DNA of 25,484 nucleotides from Oscillospiraceae bacterium (GCA_020025595.1 JAHHRV010000025.1:1-25484), one strand, 5' to 3'; numbered from the stretch's first letter, positions 1 through 8,146 are shown. Notes: generated by a model not told the origin, from the sequence alone. Program-made: numbers and translations.

Positions 1-1770
1 ACCACTCTGGTTGACGAAATGCTGAAGCAGGGCGGTATCTACCGTGAGAATCAGGCCACCGTTGACCGTGTTATGGACTCCGGCGATCTGGAGCGTGAGC
101 GTGGTATCACCATTCTTGCAAAGAACACCTCCATCTATTATAAGGATATCAAGATCAATGTGGTTGACACCCCGGGCCACGCAGACTTCGGCGGCGAAGT
201 CGAGCGTATCCTGAAGATGGTCAACGGTGTTATTCTGCTAGTCGATGCAGCAGAAGGCCCCATGCCTCAGACCCGTTTCGTTCTGCAGAAGGCTCTGGAG
301 CTGGGTCACAAGGTCATCGTTGCTGTCAACAAGGTGGACAAGCCCGATGCCCGTGTCCATGAGGTCATGGACGAGGTTCTGGAGCTGCTGCTGGATCTGG
401 ATGCTACCGACGAGCAGTTCAACTCCCCCACCGTGTTCTGCTCCGGCAGACAGGGCACCGCAAGCTACAGCCCCGACGAAGCAGGCACCGATCTGGTTCC
501 CCTGTTCGAAACCATCGTCAACTATATCCCCGCACCTCAGGGCGACGAGAACGAGCCTCTGCAGATGCTGGTCAGCTCCATTGACTACAATGAGTATGTT
601 GGCCGTATTGCCGTCGGTCGTATCGAGCGCGGCACCATCAAGGTCAATCAGGAAGTCATGATCTGTGACTACCATGACCCCGAATTCAAGCAGAAGGCTA
701 AGGTCGTTGCACTGTATGAGTACGACGGTCTGGGCAAGAAGCCCATTCAGACTGCCGGTGCCGGCGAAATCGTCGCTCTGTCCGGTATTGCTGACATCAC
801 CATCGGCCGTACCATCTGTGCTCCCGAGGCCGTGGAAGCTCTTCCCTTTGTTAAGATTTCCGATCCTACTATCGAAATGACCTTTGCTGTCAACGATTCC
901 CCCTTTGCCGGTAAGGAAGGCAAGTTCGTTACCTCCCGTAACCTGCGTGACCGTCTGGAAAAAGAACTGATGAAGGATGTGTCCCTGCGTGTTACCGAGC
1001 AGGGCTCCGATGCCTTCAATGTGGCTGGCCGTGGTGAAATGCACCTGTCCATCCTGATGGAGACCATGCGCCGTGAGGGCTATGAGTTCTCCGTTTCCAC
1101 CCCCAGAGTCCTGACCAAGGAGATCGACGGCAAGCTGTGCGAGCCTATCGAGCGCATGGTCGCTGATGTTCCTGAAGAGTGCGTCGGTACTGTTATTGAG
1201 AAGATGGGCCGCCGTAAGGGCGACCTGCTGGGTATGACTCCCGTTGGCAACCGCTACCGTCTGGAGTTCATGGTTCCCTCCAGAGGCCTGTTCGGCTACC
1301 GTAACGAGTTCCTCACCGACACCCGTGGTGAAGGCATCATGAGCTCCGTGCTGGACAGCTACGCTCCCATGAAGGGCGAGATCGAGCGCCGTCTGGTGGG
1401 CAGCCTGATTTCCTTCGAAACCGGCGAGGCCTGCTCCTATGGTCTGTTTAACGCTCAGGACCGCGGCAGCCTGTTCATCGGACCGGGCACACCTGTCTAC
1501 GCAGGTATGGTCGTTGGTATCTGCAGCCGTAACGAAGACATGACTGTCAATGTCTGCAAGAAGAAGCAGCTGACCAACATGCGTGCTTCCGGCTCCGACG
1601 AAGCTCTGCGTCTGGTTTCCCCCAGAAACTACTCTCTGGAGCAGTGCCTGGAGTTCCTGGCTGACGACGAGCTGCTGGAGTGCACTCCCAAGAGCCTGCG
1701 TATCCGCAAGCGTGAGCTGGACCATGCAACCCGTATGCGCCAGACCATGAAAAAGCGCGCTGAAAAGTAA
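1..1770 (+). CDS. typA: Translational GTPase TypA/BipA, 5' end outside the window
   Basis: Ribosome-associated GTPase of the EF-G/LepA group, known to act in 50S assembly and stress adaptation. The open frame runs in from base 1; its first codons (TTLVDE) match the part just after the G1 P-loop, so only the first few dozen residues are missing. Visible motifs are the switch I threonine in RGITI, G3 DTPGHADF and G4 NKVD. A beta-barrel domain II, the EF-G-like domains III and V, and the BipA-specific C-terminal region follow in order. The C-terminal signature around GTRGEG and the end in a basic KKRAEK tail fit the family's usual length of about 610 residues. It is followed at once by a strong terminator, so transcription probably stops here. 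Identification is secure; only the start is unseen. Confidence 0.97.
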   Translation, partial: TTLVDEMLKQGGIYRENQATVDRVMDSGDLERERGITILAKNTSIYYKDIKINVVDTPGHADFGGEVERILKMVNGVILLVDAAEGPMPQTRFVLQKALELGHKVIVAVNKVDKPDARVHEVMDEVLELLLDLDATDEQFNSPTVFCSGRQGTASYSPDEAGTDLVPLFETIVNYIPAPQGDENEPLQMLVSSIDYNEYVGRIAVGRIERGTIKVNQEVMICDYHDPEFKQKAKVVALYEYDGLGKKPIQTAGAGEIVALSGIADITIGRTICAPEAVEALPFVKISDPTIEMTFAVNDSPFAGKEGKFVTSRNLRDRLEKELMKDVSLRVTEQGSDAFNVAGRGEMHLSILMETMRREGYEFSVSTPRVLTKEIDGKLCEPIERMVADVPEECVGTVIEKMGRRKGDLLGMTPVGNRYRLEFMVPSRGLFGYRNEFLTDTRGEGIMSSVLDSYAPMKGEIERRLVGSLISFETGEACSYGLFNAQDRGSLFIGPGTPVYAGMVVGICSRNEDMTVNVCKKKQLTNMRASGSDEALRLVSPRNYSLEQCLEFLADDELLECTPKSLRIRKRELDHATRMRQTMKKRAEK

Positions 1771-1784
1771 GATAACACCTCCCA

Positions 1785-1815
1785 AACGGTCTTCCATTCG
1801 GAAGACCGTTTTTTT
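1785..1815 (+). terminator. Rho-independent terminator after typA
   Basis: An 11-bp perfect stem, AACGGTCTTCC (1785-1795) with GGAAGACCGTT (1800-1810), has a 4-nt loop and runs into a T tract ending at 1815. It begins 15 nt after the typA stop codon. Confidence 0.95.
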
Positions 1816-1865
1816 GCATATTCCCCCTGTTTTTGGAAATACTACCGCTGAAAAGGGGGAGCAAT

Positions 1866-2555
1866 ATGATATTATTACGGACAATTCTGTTTTACGCAGT
1901 TCTCATTATACAGATCCGGCTCATGGGCAAGCGCCAGCTGAGCCAGATGGAGCCAACCGAGTTTGTGGTGACCATTCTCATCGCCAATCTTGCCTCAATT
2001 CCTCTGGAAGAGCCTCAGCACTCCATCTGGTCGGGCCTGCTGCCCATGGCAATTATTCTGATTGCAGAACGGTTTCTCAGCTGGATCAGTCTGAAAGATA
2101 TTCGCATCCGGCGTTTGCTCTGCGGCAAGCCGGTCATCCTCATCGAAAACGGTCATTTGCTCCGAAGCAATCTAAAGCGCACCCGAATCACTCTGGATGA
2201 GCTGTCAGGTAAGCTGCGTGAGCAGGGAATTTTGGAAATCGAAACAGTCCAATACGCAATTTTGGAAACCAACGGGTCACTGACCGCATTTCCATACCCC
2301 GCCTTTCAGCCCGCCATCGCCAAAGATGCAGGAATCGAAGCAAGCCGTCAGGAACTTCCCTACACCGTCATCTCAGACGGTCAGATTCTTTCCGAAAATC
2401 TCTCCCTTCTGGGCAGGGATCTGCACTGGCTGCAAAGCGTTCTGTCTGCAAACCGCTGCGCCCCCGCCGATGTATTGCTGCTGACTGTCACACACCGGGG
2501 AAAAACCCACCTGATTCGTCGGGATACGCCCCACTGCGACAGCATAAATCGCTAG
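1866..2555 (+). CDS. DUF421 (YetF-type) membrane protein
   Basis: Protein of 229 residues of the DUF421/YetF family, whose members sit in the membrane and are often linked to spores or stress; the molecular role is not established. The N-terminus has about three hydrophobic segments (residues 1-20, 45-60 and 65-75). The family signature is GKRQLSQMEPTEFVVTIL near residue 20, followed by a soluble domain with KPVILIENG, LRSNLKRTRITLDEL and an ILEIETVQYAILETNG strand. I chose ATG 1866 because AAAGGGGGA at 1852-1860 is a good ribosome site; an in-frame ATG at 1833 has none and adds a non-conserved leader. A weak promoter (TTGCAT 1814-1819, AATACT 1838-1843) lies in the typA terminator tail. The family call is firm. 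Confidence 0.9.
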   Translation: MILLRTILFYAVLIIQIRLMGKRQLSQMEPTEFVVTILIANLASIPLEEPQHSIWSGLLPMAIILIAERFLSWISLKDIRIRRLLCGKPVILIENGHLLRSNLKRTRITLDELSGKLREQGILEIETVQYAILETNGSLTAFPYPAFQPAIAKDAGIEASRQELPYTVISDGQILSENLSLLGRDLHWLQSVLSANRCAPADVLLLTVTHRGKTHLIRRDTPHCDSINR

Positions 2556-2580
2556 ATTTTGTGGAAAATCCGCAAAATCT
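2554..2580. terminator. Stem-loop between convergent DUF421 and spoIIE-like genes
   Basis: AGATTTTGTGG (2554-2564) pairs over 11 bp, with one G-U, with CCGCAAAATCT (2570-2580) around a 5-nt loop. It overlaps the DUF421 stop codon and sits between converging genes. There is no clean T tract on either side, so termination is inferred from position only. Confidence 0.45.
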
Positions 2581-2624
2581 TATCCCACATCTTGTGTTTC
2601 GACAATATTTGCAAATTTTATGTG

Positions 2625-4550
2625 TTATTGTGTAGACAAGCCGGATGGCTTCAGTCTGACAACCACTGCTGTCGCATCATCTCCACTGTCATTTCCCTGC
2701 TCCAGAATACCTGCCGCCATCTCCCCGGGCGACATTTTTTCTGGCTCCCAGTGGCTGCGCAGCAGCATTTCCTCTCCGGCACCATCGCTGAGTAAAATCA
2801 GCGCCTCTCCCCCACTCAAGGACAGCCGATCCACCGTTTCCCGCTGGCGCTGTGACAAGCCAGGCGGCGGCCCGGCTGTCCCAATTTTTCGCAATTGGCC
2901 TTTTCGCAGTGCATACGATGGTGCTGCGCCCCACTTGTAAAGTTCCGCCTTTCCGGTGTCCAGCTGGATTTGCAGCAGATCCACCGTAGAGCAGGCGCCT
3001 TTTTCCCGTAAAACCGCCATAGAATTTAAGCTCCGCAGGGCATATTCTGCCGGAAATCCCAGCGTCAGCATCTGGCGCAGATATTCCGCCGCTTCTTCGC
3101 TTTCCCCCCGGGCCGCTTCGCCGGTGCCCATTCCGTCACACAGCAGTACAAAATACTTATTTCCTGTGCCTGCAAACCAGATGCACAGATCTCCGTTCAC
3201 CTCTTGTCTTGCCTGAGTGCTCATCCCCACTTCCGGCTCAAATCGAGCCGGTTTAAAGGGTTTCGCCGTAGCCAGTTCGTCCGAAAGCCCCTGTAAGTAC
3301 AACGATACATAGCCATACTGCTCCCGCAGCGCCGTCCGATAGGCACACAGCCGATTTCGGTCGGCTTTCATTCTGCGCAGCTGCTCCTGTCCCCGGCGCA
3401 GCTCCTGCAGCAGTCTTGCGTGTTTTCGACAGCCTTTGGGCAGATCCTCCGCAGACAGCCCCGGCTGTTCCAGAATTCCCGGCGGCATCTCCAAAACCGA
3501 CTGTCTTGCCTTGCACTGCCGCCGCTCCGGGCAGGTGTCACAGGCTTCGTCCGCTGCACGCAGAAGTACCGAAGGCGTGTCCAGTACCGGGTCGCAAATC
3601 AGCAAATCCTGCTCCATTTTGCCGAAAATCATCGCCATCTGCTCCAGACGCACCTGAGCTACCGCCGTTTCTCCCCGCCTGTGAACAGGCCTTGGTGTCG
3701 TGGATGTCCCCGGCAGCACACCGCTCACAAGTCCGCCCAGTAAAAGCCCCGGCAGGGGCATCATATCCAGATGCCCCGTCAGCACTGCCATGGGAATATA
3801 GCCCAGCGCCGGGCACAGCATCGCAAACCACCGATTCTGCTGAGGGATCAGCCGCAGGCAGAACCCCAGACACAGCGCCCCCGTCATGGGAATTCGGGTG
3901 ACCTGGGCCAGATCCAGGGCAAGTCCCGACAGCGCCGCCGCAGGAAATCCCCCTGTTGCACCCAGATATCCGGCGGCTATGTATCCAAATCCCAAATACC
4001 GAATGGGCATCACCTGAGCCAGCGCCAGCACCATCAGCGCCTGAGCCAGCCAGTCAGCTGCTGTCCCAGGGCACTGGCGACAGGCCTGAAACACAGCCGC
4101 AGCACCCATCGCCGAGGCAATGCGAAGCAAATACGCCGGAACTGGGGTGCTGTCGTGAAGCCGAAACAAAAACAAAACGCCGGTGCCTGCCACGATCAGC
4201 GCAGCCAGAGCAGGAACCAGCAGTCTCTGCCGGGTGCAGATCGGACGGTCTGCCACAAATCCGCCCACCAGAAGTCCCCCGATCATCCACCCAAGGCCCT
4301 GAACCGCCGCTGCGCCCCAGAAAGCCAGATATCCGGCGCAGCCGCCCAGCGCAATGAGAATGCCCGGCCATCCGCTGCCCACTGCACAGCAAAAGCCCAT
4401 CACAATGGGCTGAAAATCCCGGTTCAGCGCCGCCGCCGATAAGAAAAAGCCCGCCAGGAAATACCCCGCCAGCTGCAATCTGCGGCTGTCCCTGTTCAGC
4501 TGCACCAGTAACTGTTTTCCCTGCTGCAATGTCATCAAACTACCCATCAT
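2625..4550 (-). CDS. spoIIE: SpoIIE-like membrane PP2C serine phosphatase
   Basis: Stage II sporulation protein E dephosphorylates the anti-anti-sigma factor SpoIIAA in the forespore, releasing sigma-F. This 641-residue protein has the same plan. A long hydrophobic region (about residues 25-285) gives roughly ten membrane segments, then a middle region with a CxxCxxxxxC cluster, then a C-terminal PP2C domain (about 435-640). Metal-binding motifs are visible as CDGMGTG, LSDGAGE and GDDATAVVV. It is shorter than the roughly 820 residues of Bacillus SpoIIE. A GTG at 4595 opens the same frame, but ATG 4550 sits in a better position behind GGGAAAGG; the start is uncertain, with ATG 4547 and 4535 also possible. 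It is divergent from the CYTH gene. The PP2C and membrane plan are certain; the exact sporulation role is inferred. Confidence 0.85.
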   Translation of the reverse strand: MMGSLMTLQQGKQLLVQLNRDSRRLQLAGYFLAGFFLSAAALNRDFQPIVMGFCCAVGSGWPGILIALGGCAGYLAFWGAAAVQGLGWMIGGLLVGGFVADRPICTRQRLLVPALAALIVAGTGVLFLFRLHDSTPVPAYLLRIASAMGAAAVFQACRQCPGTAADWLAQALMVLALAQVMPIRYLGFGYIAAGYLGATGGFPAAALSGLALDLAQVTRIPMTGALCLGFCLRLIPQQNRWFAMLCPALGYIPMAVLTGHLDMMPLPGLLLGGLVSGVLPGTSTTPRPVHRRGETAVAQVRLEQMAMIFGKMEQDLLICDPVLDTPSVLLRAADEACDTCPERRQCKARQSVLEMPPGILEQPGLSAEDLPKGCRKHARLLQELRRGQEQLRRMKADRNRLCAYRTALREQYGYVSLYLQGLSDELATAKPFKPARFEPEVGMSTQARQEVNGDLCIWFAGTGNKYFVLLCDGMGTGEAARGESEEAAEYLRQMLTLGFPAEYALRSLNSMAVLREKGACSTVDLLQIQLDTGKAELYKWGAAPSYALRKGQLRKIGTAGPPPGLSQRQRETVDRLSLSGGEALILLSDGAGEEMLLRSHWEPEKMSPGEMAAGILEQGNDSGDDATAVVVRLKPSGLSTQ

Positions 4551-4641
4551 TTGTACATCACTGCCTTTCCCATATGTGTAGACAAATCCTATCACGCCCG
4601 GAAAGATAATGCTGTCGGAACTAAGACACCGAGAAATATTC

Positions 4642-4670
4642 TTGCTTCACACCGGAAAGATGTGTATAAT
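4642..4670 (+). promoter_or_regulatory. Sigma-A type promoter of the CYTH-exonuclease-cutC operon
   Basis: TTGCTT (4642-4647) and a perfect TATAAT (4665-4670) are separated by 17 nt, and the first gene starts 33 nt downstream. Confidence 0.75.
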
Positions 4671-4702
4671 GAAGCGAGACTATACAGAACGGAGTCATGC
4701 CA

Positions 4703-5284
4703 ATGGCCACAGAATTTGAAATAAAATACACTGCCACGGCGGAAATTCTGAGTGACATTGCCGCACGTTTTCCCGGCGGCACTCTGATTCCCATGACCAC
4801 CACCTATTACGATACAAAAGACGGTTCCCTGTCCGGACGCAGATGGACTCTGCGCCACCGTCAGGAGGGCAGTAGCCAGGTCTGCACCCTGAAAACCCCC
4901 GGCAGCGACGGAATCAGTCGCGGAGAGTGGGAATGCGACTGCGACTGCATCACCGATGCCATCGCCTGTCTTGCCAAAGCCTCGGGCCATAGCGAGCTGA
5001 TTTCCCTCACCGAGGGCGGCCTGATCGCCACCTGCGGTGCCCGCTTCCAGCGCATTGCGATTCCCGTGCAGATCGGCGAAAGCAGCGCAGAAATCGCTCT
5101 GGATCAGGGCGAACTGCTGGGCGGCGGCAGAAGCGCTCCCCTGTGCGAGTGCGAAATAGAGCTGAAGTCCGGAAACAAGGAAGACATTCTGGCTTTTGCC
5201 GCGAAAATCGCAGAAACCTACCACATGAAGCAGGAACTGCGCAGCAAATTTGCCCGGGCAAAAGCGCTGGCTCAGGAGGGTTAA
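4703..5284 (+). CDS. CYTH domain triphosphatase
   Basis: Member of the CYTH superfamily, metal-dependent enzymes that fold as a triphosphate tunnel and hydrolyse inorganic triphosphate, or in some members make cAMP or hydrolyse thiamine triphosphate. The diagnostic ExExK motif is at residues 4-8 (EFEIK). Charged tunnel strands follow, including a TTTYYDT block, RWTLRHRQ, VCTLK and CECEIELK. At 193 residues it is close to the size of single-domain bacterial CYTH proteins, with no CHAD domain. ATG 4703 is preferred over ATG 4697 because the GGAG at 4691-4694 is 8 nt away rather than 2. The exonuclease starts one base after its stop codon. Substrate cannot be told from sequence; inorganic triphosphate is the likeliest. 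Confidence 0.88.
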   Translation: MATEFEIKYTATAEILSDIAARFPGGTLIPMTTTYYDTKDGSLSGRRWTLRHRQEGSSQVCTLKTPGSDGISRGEWECDCDCITDAIACLAKASGHSELISLTEGGLIATCGARFQRIAIPVQIGESSAEIALDQGELLGGGRSAPLCECEIELKSGNKEDILAFAAKIAETYHMKQELRSKFARAKALAQEG

Positions 5285-5285
5285 C

Positions 5286-5972
5286 ATGGCACTGGAAACT
5301 TTGTTTGCAAAATACGATCGACTGCTGCTGATCGATACCGAAACCACGGGACTGAACTACGCTCGGGATGAGATCATCGAATTTTCCGCTGTTGCGGTGG
5401 AGCAGGTGGACGGTCAGCCCAAGGTCGTTCTGGAATACGACCAGCTGGTGACCCTGAGCCCCGGCGGCTTCGTCCCTGCAAAAATCGAGCAGCTCACCGG
5501 CATTTCCACCGCCGACATCCGGGAGCGGGGCATCCCCAAGACCCGAGTCTGCCGAGATATCGCCGAGATGGTGACCGGAAACACCCTGCTGCTTGCTTAT
5601 AATGCCCATTTTGACCTGAGCTTTATGTTCTATATGCTGCTGCGGGACGGCGACCCTGCCATTCTCAAAGGCAAGGACAAGCTGGATCTGCTCACCGTGT
5701 ACAAGGATCGGCACGCCTTCCCCCACAGACTCTGCAACGCCATCGAGGTCTACGGTCTTTCCGACCGGGTGGTCAATTCCCACCGGGCCATCGACGATGT
5801 GATCGCCACTGTGGCGGTTATGGAAGCCATGGAAGCAGAAAAGAACGATTTGGAGCGTTATGTCAACCTGTTTGGCTACAATCCCAAATACGGCATCGAG
5901 GGCAAGCCCATCGGCTCTGTTACATACAAGCCCCAGCCCTATAACCCCACCTGTCCCCTGTACGAAGCATAA
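5286..5972 (+). CDS. DnaQ-family 3'-5' exonuclease (DEDDh)
   Basis: A 228-residue exonuclease of the DnaQ/PolC-epsilon fold. ExoI is DTETTG with D17 and E19, ExoII is NAHFDLSF with D110, and ExoIII is SHRAIDD with H166 and D170, so all catalytic residues of a DEDDh enzyme are present. No polymerase, helicase or BRCT domain is attached, which makes it a free-standing exonuclease for DNA proofreading, repair or small-RNA trimming. The C-terminal 40 residues, rich in Pro, Gly and Tyr, are an extension I do not recognise. The ATG at 5286 has AGGAGG at 5274-5279, inside the end of the CYTH gene, so translation of the two is probably coupled. Family assignment is firm; the biological substrate is unknown. 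Confidence 0.92.
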   Translation: MALETLFAKYDRLLLIDTETTGLNYARDEIIEFSAVAVEQVDGQPKVVLEYDQLVTLSPGGFVPAKIEQLTGISTADIRERGIPKTRVCRDIAEMVTGNTLLLAYNAHFDLSFMFYMLLRDGDPAILKGKDKLDLLTVYKDRHAFPHRLCNAIEVYGLSDRVVNSHRAIDDVIATVAVMEAMEAEKNDLERYVNLFGYNPKYGIEGKPIGSVTYKPQPYNPTCPLYEA

Positions 5973-5983
5973 GGAGGTACGCT

Positions 5984-6727
5984 ATGTCAAAGTTACTGGA
6001 AATCTGCGTTGACTCATATGAATCTGCCCGCCGCGCCGCTGAGGCCGGTGCCGACCGGGTAGAGCTTTGCGCCGACCTGCTGGTTGGCGGCACCTCCCCC
6101 AGTCCCTTTCTGGTGGAACAGGTCACAAAAAATCTGAATATTGCGGTAAATGTGCTGCTGCGCCCCCGTTTTGGCGACTTCTGCTTCACAAAAGAGGAAA
6201 AGGAAGTGCTGATTCGCGAAATTGACAGCTGCCGTCAGCTGGGTGCAAATGGCGTGGTCATCGGTGCGCTGACACCCGAAGGCGATCTGGATGTGGAATT
6301 TTTGCAGGAATGTATGCGCCATGTCGGAAATATGAAGGTGACCCTGCACCGTTGCTTTGATGTGTGCCGGGACGCATCCGCCGCTTTGGAAAGCGCCATT
6401 TCTCTGGGCATCGACACCATCCTCACCTCCGGTCAGGCTGCCACCGCTCCGGAAGGCATCCCTGTGCTGAAAGACCTGCACCGGCAGGCCGCCGGCAGAA
6501 TCCATTTGCTGGCAGGCAGCGGCGTGAACGCAGGCAACATCCGCACCATCCACGAAGCTACCGGCATCACCCACTTCCACCTGTCCGGCAAGCGTTCCGA
6601 GCCCGGCCCCATGGTCTTCCGCAGAGAGGGCGTTCCCATGGGTCTGCCCATGGCATCGGAATTTGACCGGCAGTACACAGACCCCGCCGCCGTTGCTCAG
6701 GCGAAGGATGCCATCCGTTCCCTGTAA
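5984..6727 (+). CDS. cutC: CutC family protein (copper homeostasis annotation)
   Basis: A 247-residue TIM-barrel protein of the CutC family. Recognisable blocks are the N-terminal EICVDS and AGADRVELCADLLVGG, RPRFGDFCF, the HRCFDV segment, and the late LLAGSGVN and FHLSG motifs. The family is traditionally linked to copper tolerance, but that role is weakly supported and some members may act on small sugar phosphates or serve other functions. AAGGAGG lies just before ATG 5984, 11 nt after the exonuclease stop, placing it third in the operon. No metal ATPase, chaperone or copper regulator is nearby, which argues against a dedicated copper cluster. Identity is firm; function is not. Confidence 0.93.
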   Translation: MSKLLEICVDSYESARRAAEAGADRVELCADLLVGGTSPSPFLVEQVTKNLNIAVNVLLRPRFGDFCFTKEEKEVLIREIDSCRQLGANGVVIGALTPEGDLDVEFLQECMRHVGNMKVTLHRCFDVCRDASAALESAISLGIDTILTSGQAATAPEGIPVLKDLHRQAAGRIHLLAGSGVNAGNIRTIHEATGITHFHLSGKRSEPGPMVFRREGVPMGLPMASEFDRQYTDPAAVAQAKDAIRSL

Positions 6728-6750
6728 GAAGAATTTTTGGGGAGGCAATC

Positions 6751-6999
6751 ATGAAAAGAGAATTGGGAATTGCCAGATGCGGGCTTGCCTGCTGTCTGTG
6801 TTCGGAGAATATTTCATGTATTGGATGCAACGCCGGCGACTGCCCTGGCAAGGAAACCTGCGTCAATCGGATCTGCTCTGAGTCCAAGGGCATCGACCAT
6901 TGCTATCGCTGTCAGGAAGACTGTAAAAAAGGTCTGCTGGTAAAAATCAAACCCTATGCGTTCACTCTTTTTGCCACCCGTAAAGCTAGTAGAATCTAG
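6751..6999 (+). CDS. DUF3795-type Cys-rich protein, C-terminally truncated
   Basis: Eighty-two residues with about eleven cysteines in pairs (CGLACCLC, CIGCNAGDCPG, CYRCQEDC), a pattern typical of DUF3795 proteins and suggestive of metal binding. Homologues as I remember them run on past the KIKPYAFTLFA block for roughly another 50-60 residues. Here the reading frame leaves the family pattern after LFATRK and ends at once in a short non-family tail. The break falls where base composition drops sharply and the A+T-rich island starts, so the gene was probably cut by an insertion or deletion. ATG 6751 has GGGGAGG at 6739-6745. It is the last member of the CYTH operon. It may still be translated, since the N-terminal Cys-rich part is intact. 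Confidence 0.75.
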   Translation: MKRELGIARCGLACCLCSENISCIGCNAGDCPGKETCVNRICSESKGIDHCYRCQEDCKKGLLVKIKPYAFTLFATRKASRI

Positions 7000-7000
7000 C

Positions 7001-7029
7001 TAGACTTATATACTTGAACAAAGTATAAT
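7001..7029 (+). promoter_or_regulatory. Promoter of the island epimerase gene
   Basis: TAGACT (7001-7006) and a perfect TATAAT (7024-7029) are 17 nt apart, 35 nt before the GTG start. It lies inside the A+T-rich segment, so the epimerase seems to carry its own promoter. Confidence 0.6.
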
Positions 7030-7064
7030 AAAACTATCAAAGTCACAAGGGAGACGAAATCATC

Positions 7065-7964
7065 GTGAAAAAATTACTGATTACCGGTGGAACCGTATTT
7101 GTAAGTAGATATATTGCGGAGTATTATGTTGCAAAAGGCTATGATGTATATGTGCTCAATAGAAATAGTAAAAAGCAATCCCAAGGGGTTCATCTGATTC
7201 AAGCGGATAGGCATAATCTTGGAGAAATCCTTCGTAATTATCGATTTGATGTTGTTATCGATACTGCATATAATTCCAACGATGTCGAAACATTGCTAAA
7301 CGCCTTGGGAAGCTATAATGATTATATTTTAATCAGTTCAAGTGCTGTGTATCCTGAAACTTCTTTGCAGCCCTTTACAGAAAGTACTCCTTTGGCTGCA
7401 AATAAATTTTGGGGTAAATATGGAACTGATAAAATACAAGCAGAAGCTGCTTTATTGAAGAGAAATCCTAATGCTTATGTTGTTAGACCGCCATATTTAT
7501 ATGGGCCAATGAATAATGTATACAGGGAATCCTTTGTGTTTGATTGCGCCTTATCTGACAGGGAATTTTATTTACCTAAAGATGGCGAAATGAAATTGCA
7601 GTTTTTTTACATCCGTGATTTGTGCAAATTTATAGATATACTACTAAAAGCGAAACCTTCTCAACATATTTTTAATATTGGAAACAGGGAGTCCATATCT
7701 GTTCGTAAATGGGTCGAGCTTTGTTATGAAGTGGTTGGTAGTGAAGCCAAGTTTGTTAATGTATATACGGACATTGAACAAAGGAATTATTTTAGCTTTT
7801 ATGATTATGAATATTATCTTGATGTTTCTAAGCAGTATTCATTAATGCCAGATACAACACCATTATTGGAAGGATTACGAGAATCATTTAATTGGTATAA
7901 AAATAACTCAGAAAAAGTCATTAAGAAGCCCTTTTTAGATTATATTGATCATAATATGATCTAA
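7065..7964 (+). CDS. NAD-dependent epimerase/dehydratase family protein (extended SDR)
   Basis: A 299-residue extended short-chain dehydrogenase, the class that acts on nucleotide sugars or related substrates. An N-terminal Rossmann segment (KKLLITGGTVFVSRYIA) is followed by VVIDTA, an ISSSAVY strand carrying the catalytic Ser, and YGTDK matching YxxxK. RPPYLYGP and FFYIRDLC follow, as in the sugar epimerase group. The third glycine of the usual GxxGxxG is a serine (GGTVFVS), a known variation in the CSP41/plant-type branch. The start is GTG at 7065 with AAGGGAG at 7047-7053. The gene is far more A+T-rich than its neighbours and stands alone, with no sugar-nucleotide genes nearby, so its substrate cannot be guessed. 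Acquisition by transfer is well supported by composition and the tnpV remnant next to it. Confidence 0.88.
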   Translation: MKKLLITGGTVFVSRYIAEYYVAKGYDVYVLNRNSKKQSQGVHLIQADRHNLGEILRNYRFDVVIDTAYNSNDVETLLNALGSYNDYILISSSAVYPETSLQPFTESTPLAANKFWGKYGTDKIQAEAALLKRNPNAYVVRPPYLYGPMNNVYRESFVFDCALSDREFYLPKDGEMKLQFFYIRDLCKFIDILLKAKPSQHIFNIGNRESISVRKWVELCYEVVGSEAKFVNVYTDIEQRNYFSFYDYEYYLDVSKQYSLMPDTTPLLEGLRESFNWYKNNSEKVIKKPFLDYIDHNMI

Positions 7965-7972
7965 CAGCATTA

Positions 7973-8146
7973 TGTCAGCATATCATAATACTTGATTCGA
8001 TAATGCTGCTTGAGGTGTTGTCTGCGGCGATTTCCTCATACACCAATCTCATACTCTGACTCATCGGGCAACTTGATATCCGGCAGCAAATAATCACCCT
8101 GCTGGGTGTAGGTACCGCCGTTCTGCTCAAATAATGTCTGTTTCAT
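7973..8146 (-). pseudogene. tnpV: Transposon protein TnpV, decayed remnant
   Basis: Reading the minus strand from ATG 8146 gives a 36-residue start, with GGTYTQQGDYLLPDIKLP and EYEIGV, that matches the N-terminus of TnpV, a small protein of Tn4451-type and other clostridial mobile elements. The next codon is TGA (8036-8038), where the family has a Trp in its GxWG motif. The same frame then continues with 21 family-like residues (LKQHYRIKYYDMLT), reaching TAA at 7970-7972 where homologues continue with SGKL. So there is an internal stop plus loss of the C-terminal half. No TnpX recombinase is present. An AGAAGG sits about 9 nt before the ATG. Family recognition is from memory. Confidence 0.8.

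Noticed and set aside
238..1884. A 548-codon frame on the minus strand opposite typA
   Set aside because: It is a shadow of the high-G+C codon pattern of typA and matches no family.
2598..2605. TTCGACAA, the complement of a Spo0A box, near the spoIIE-like gene
   Set aside because: It lies between convergent gene ends, not at a promoter, and a 7-mer is expected a few times by chance in 25 kb.
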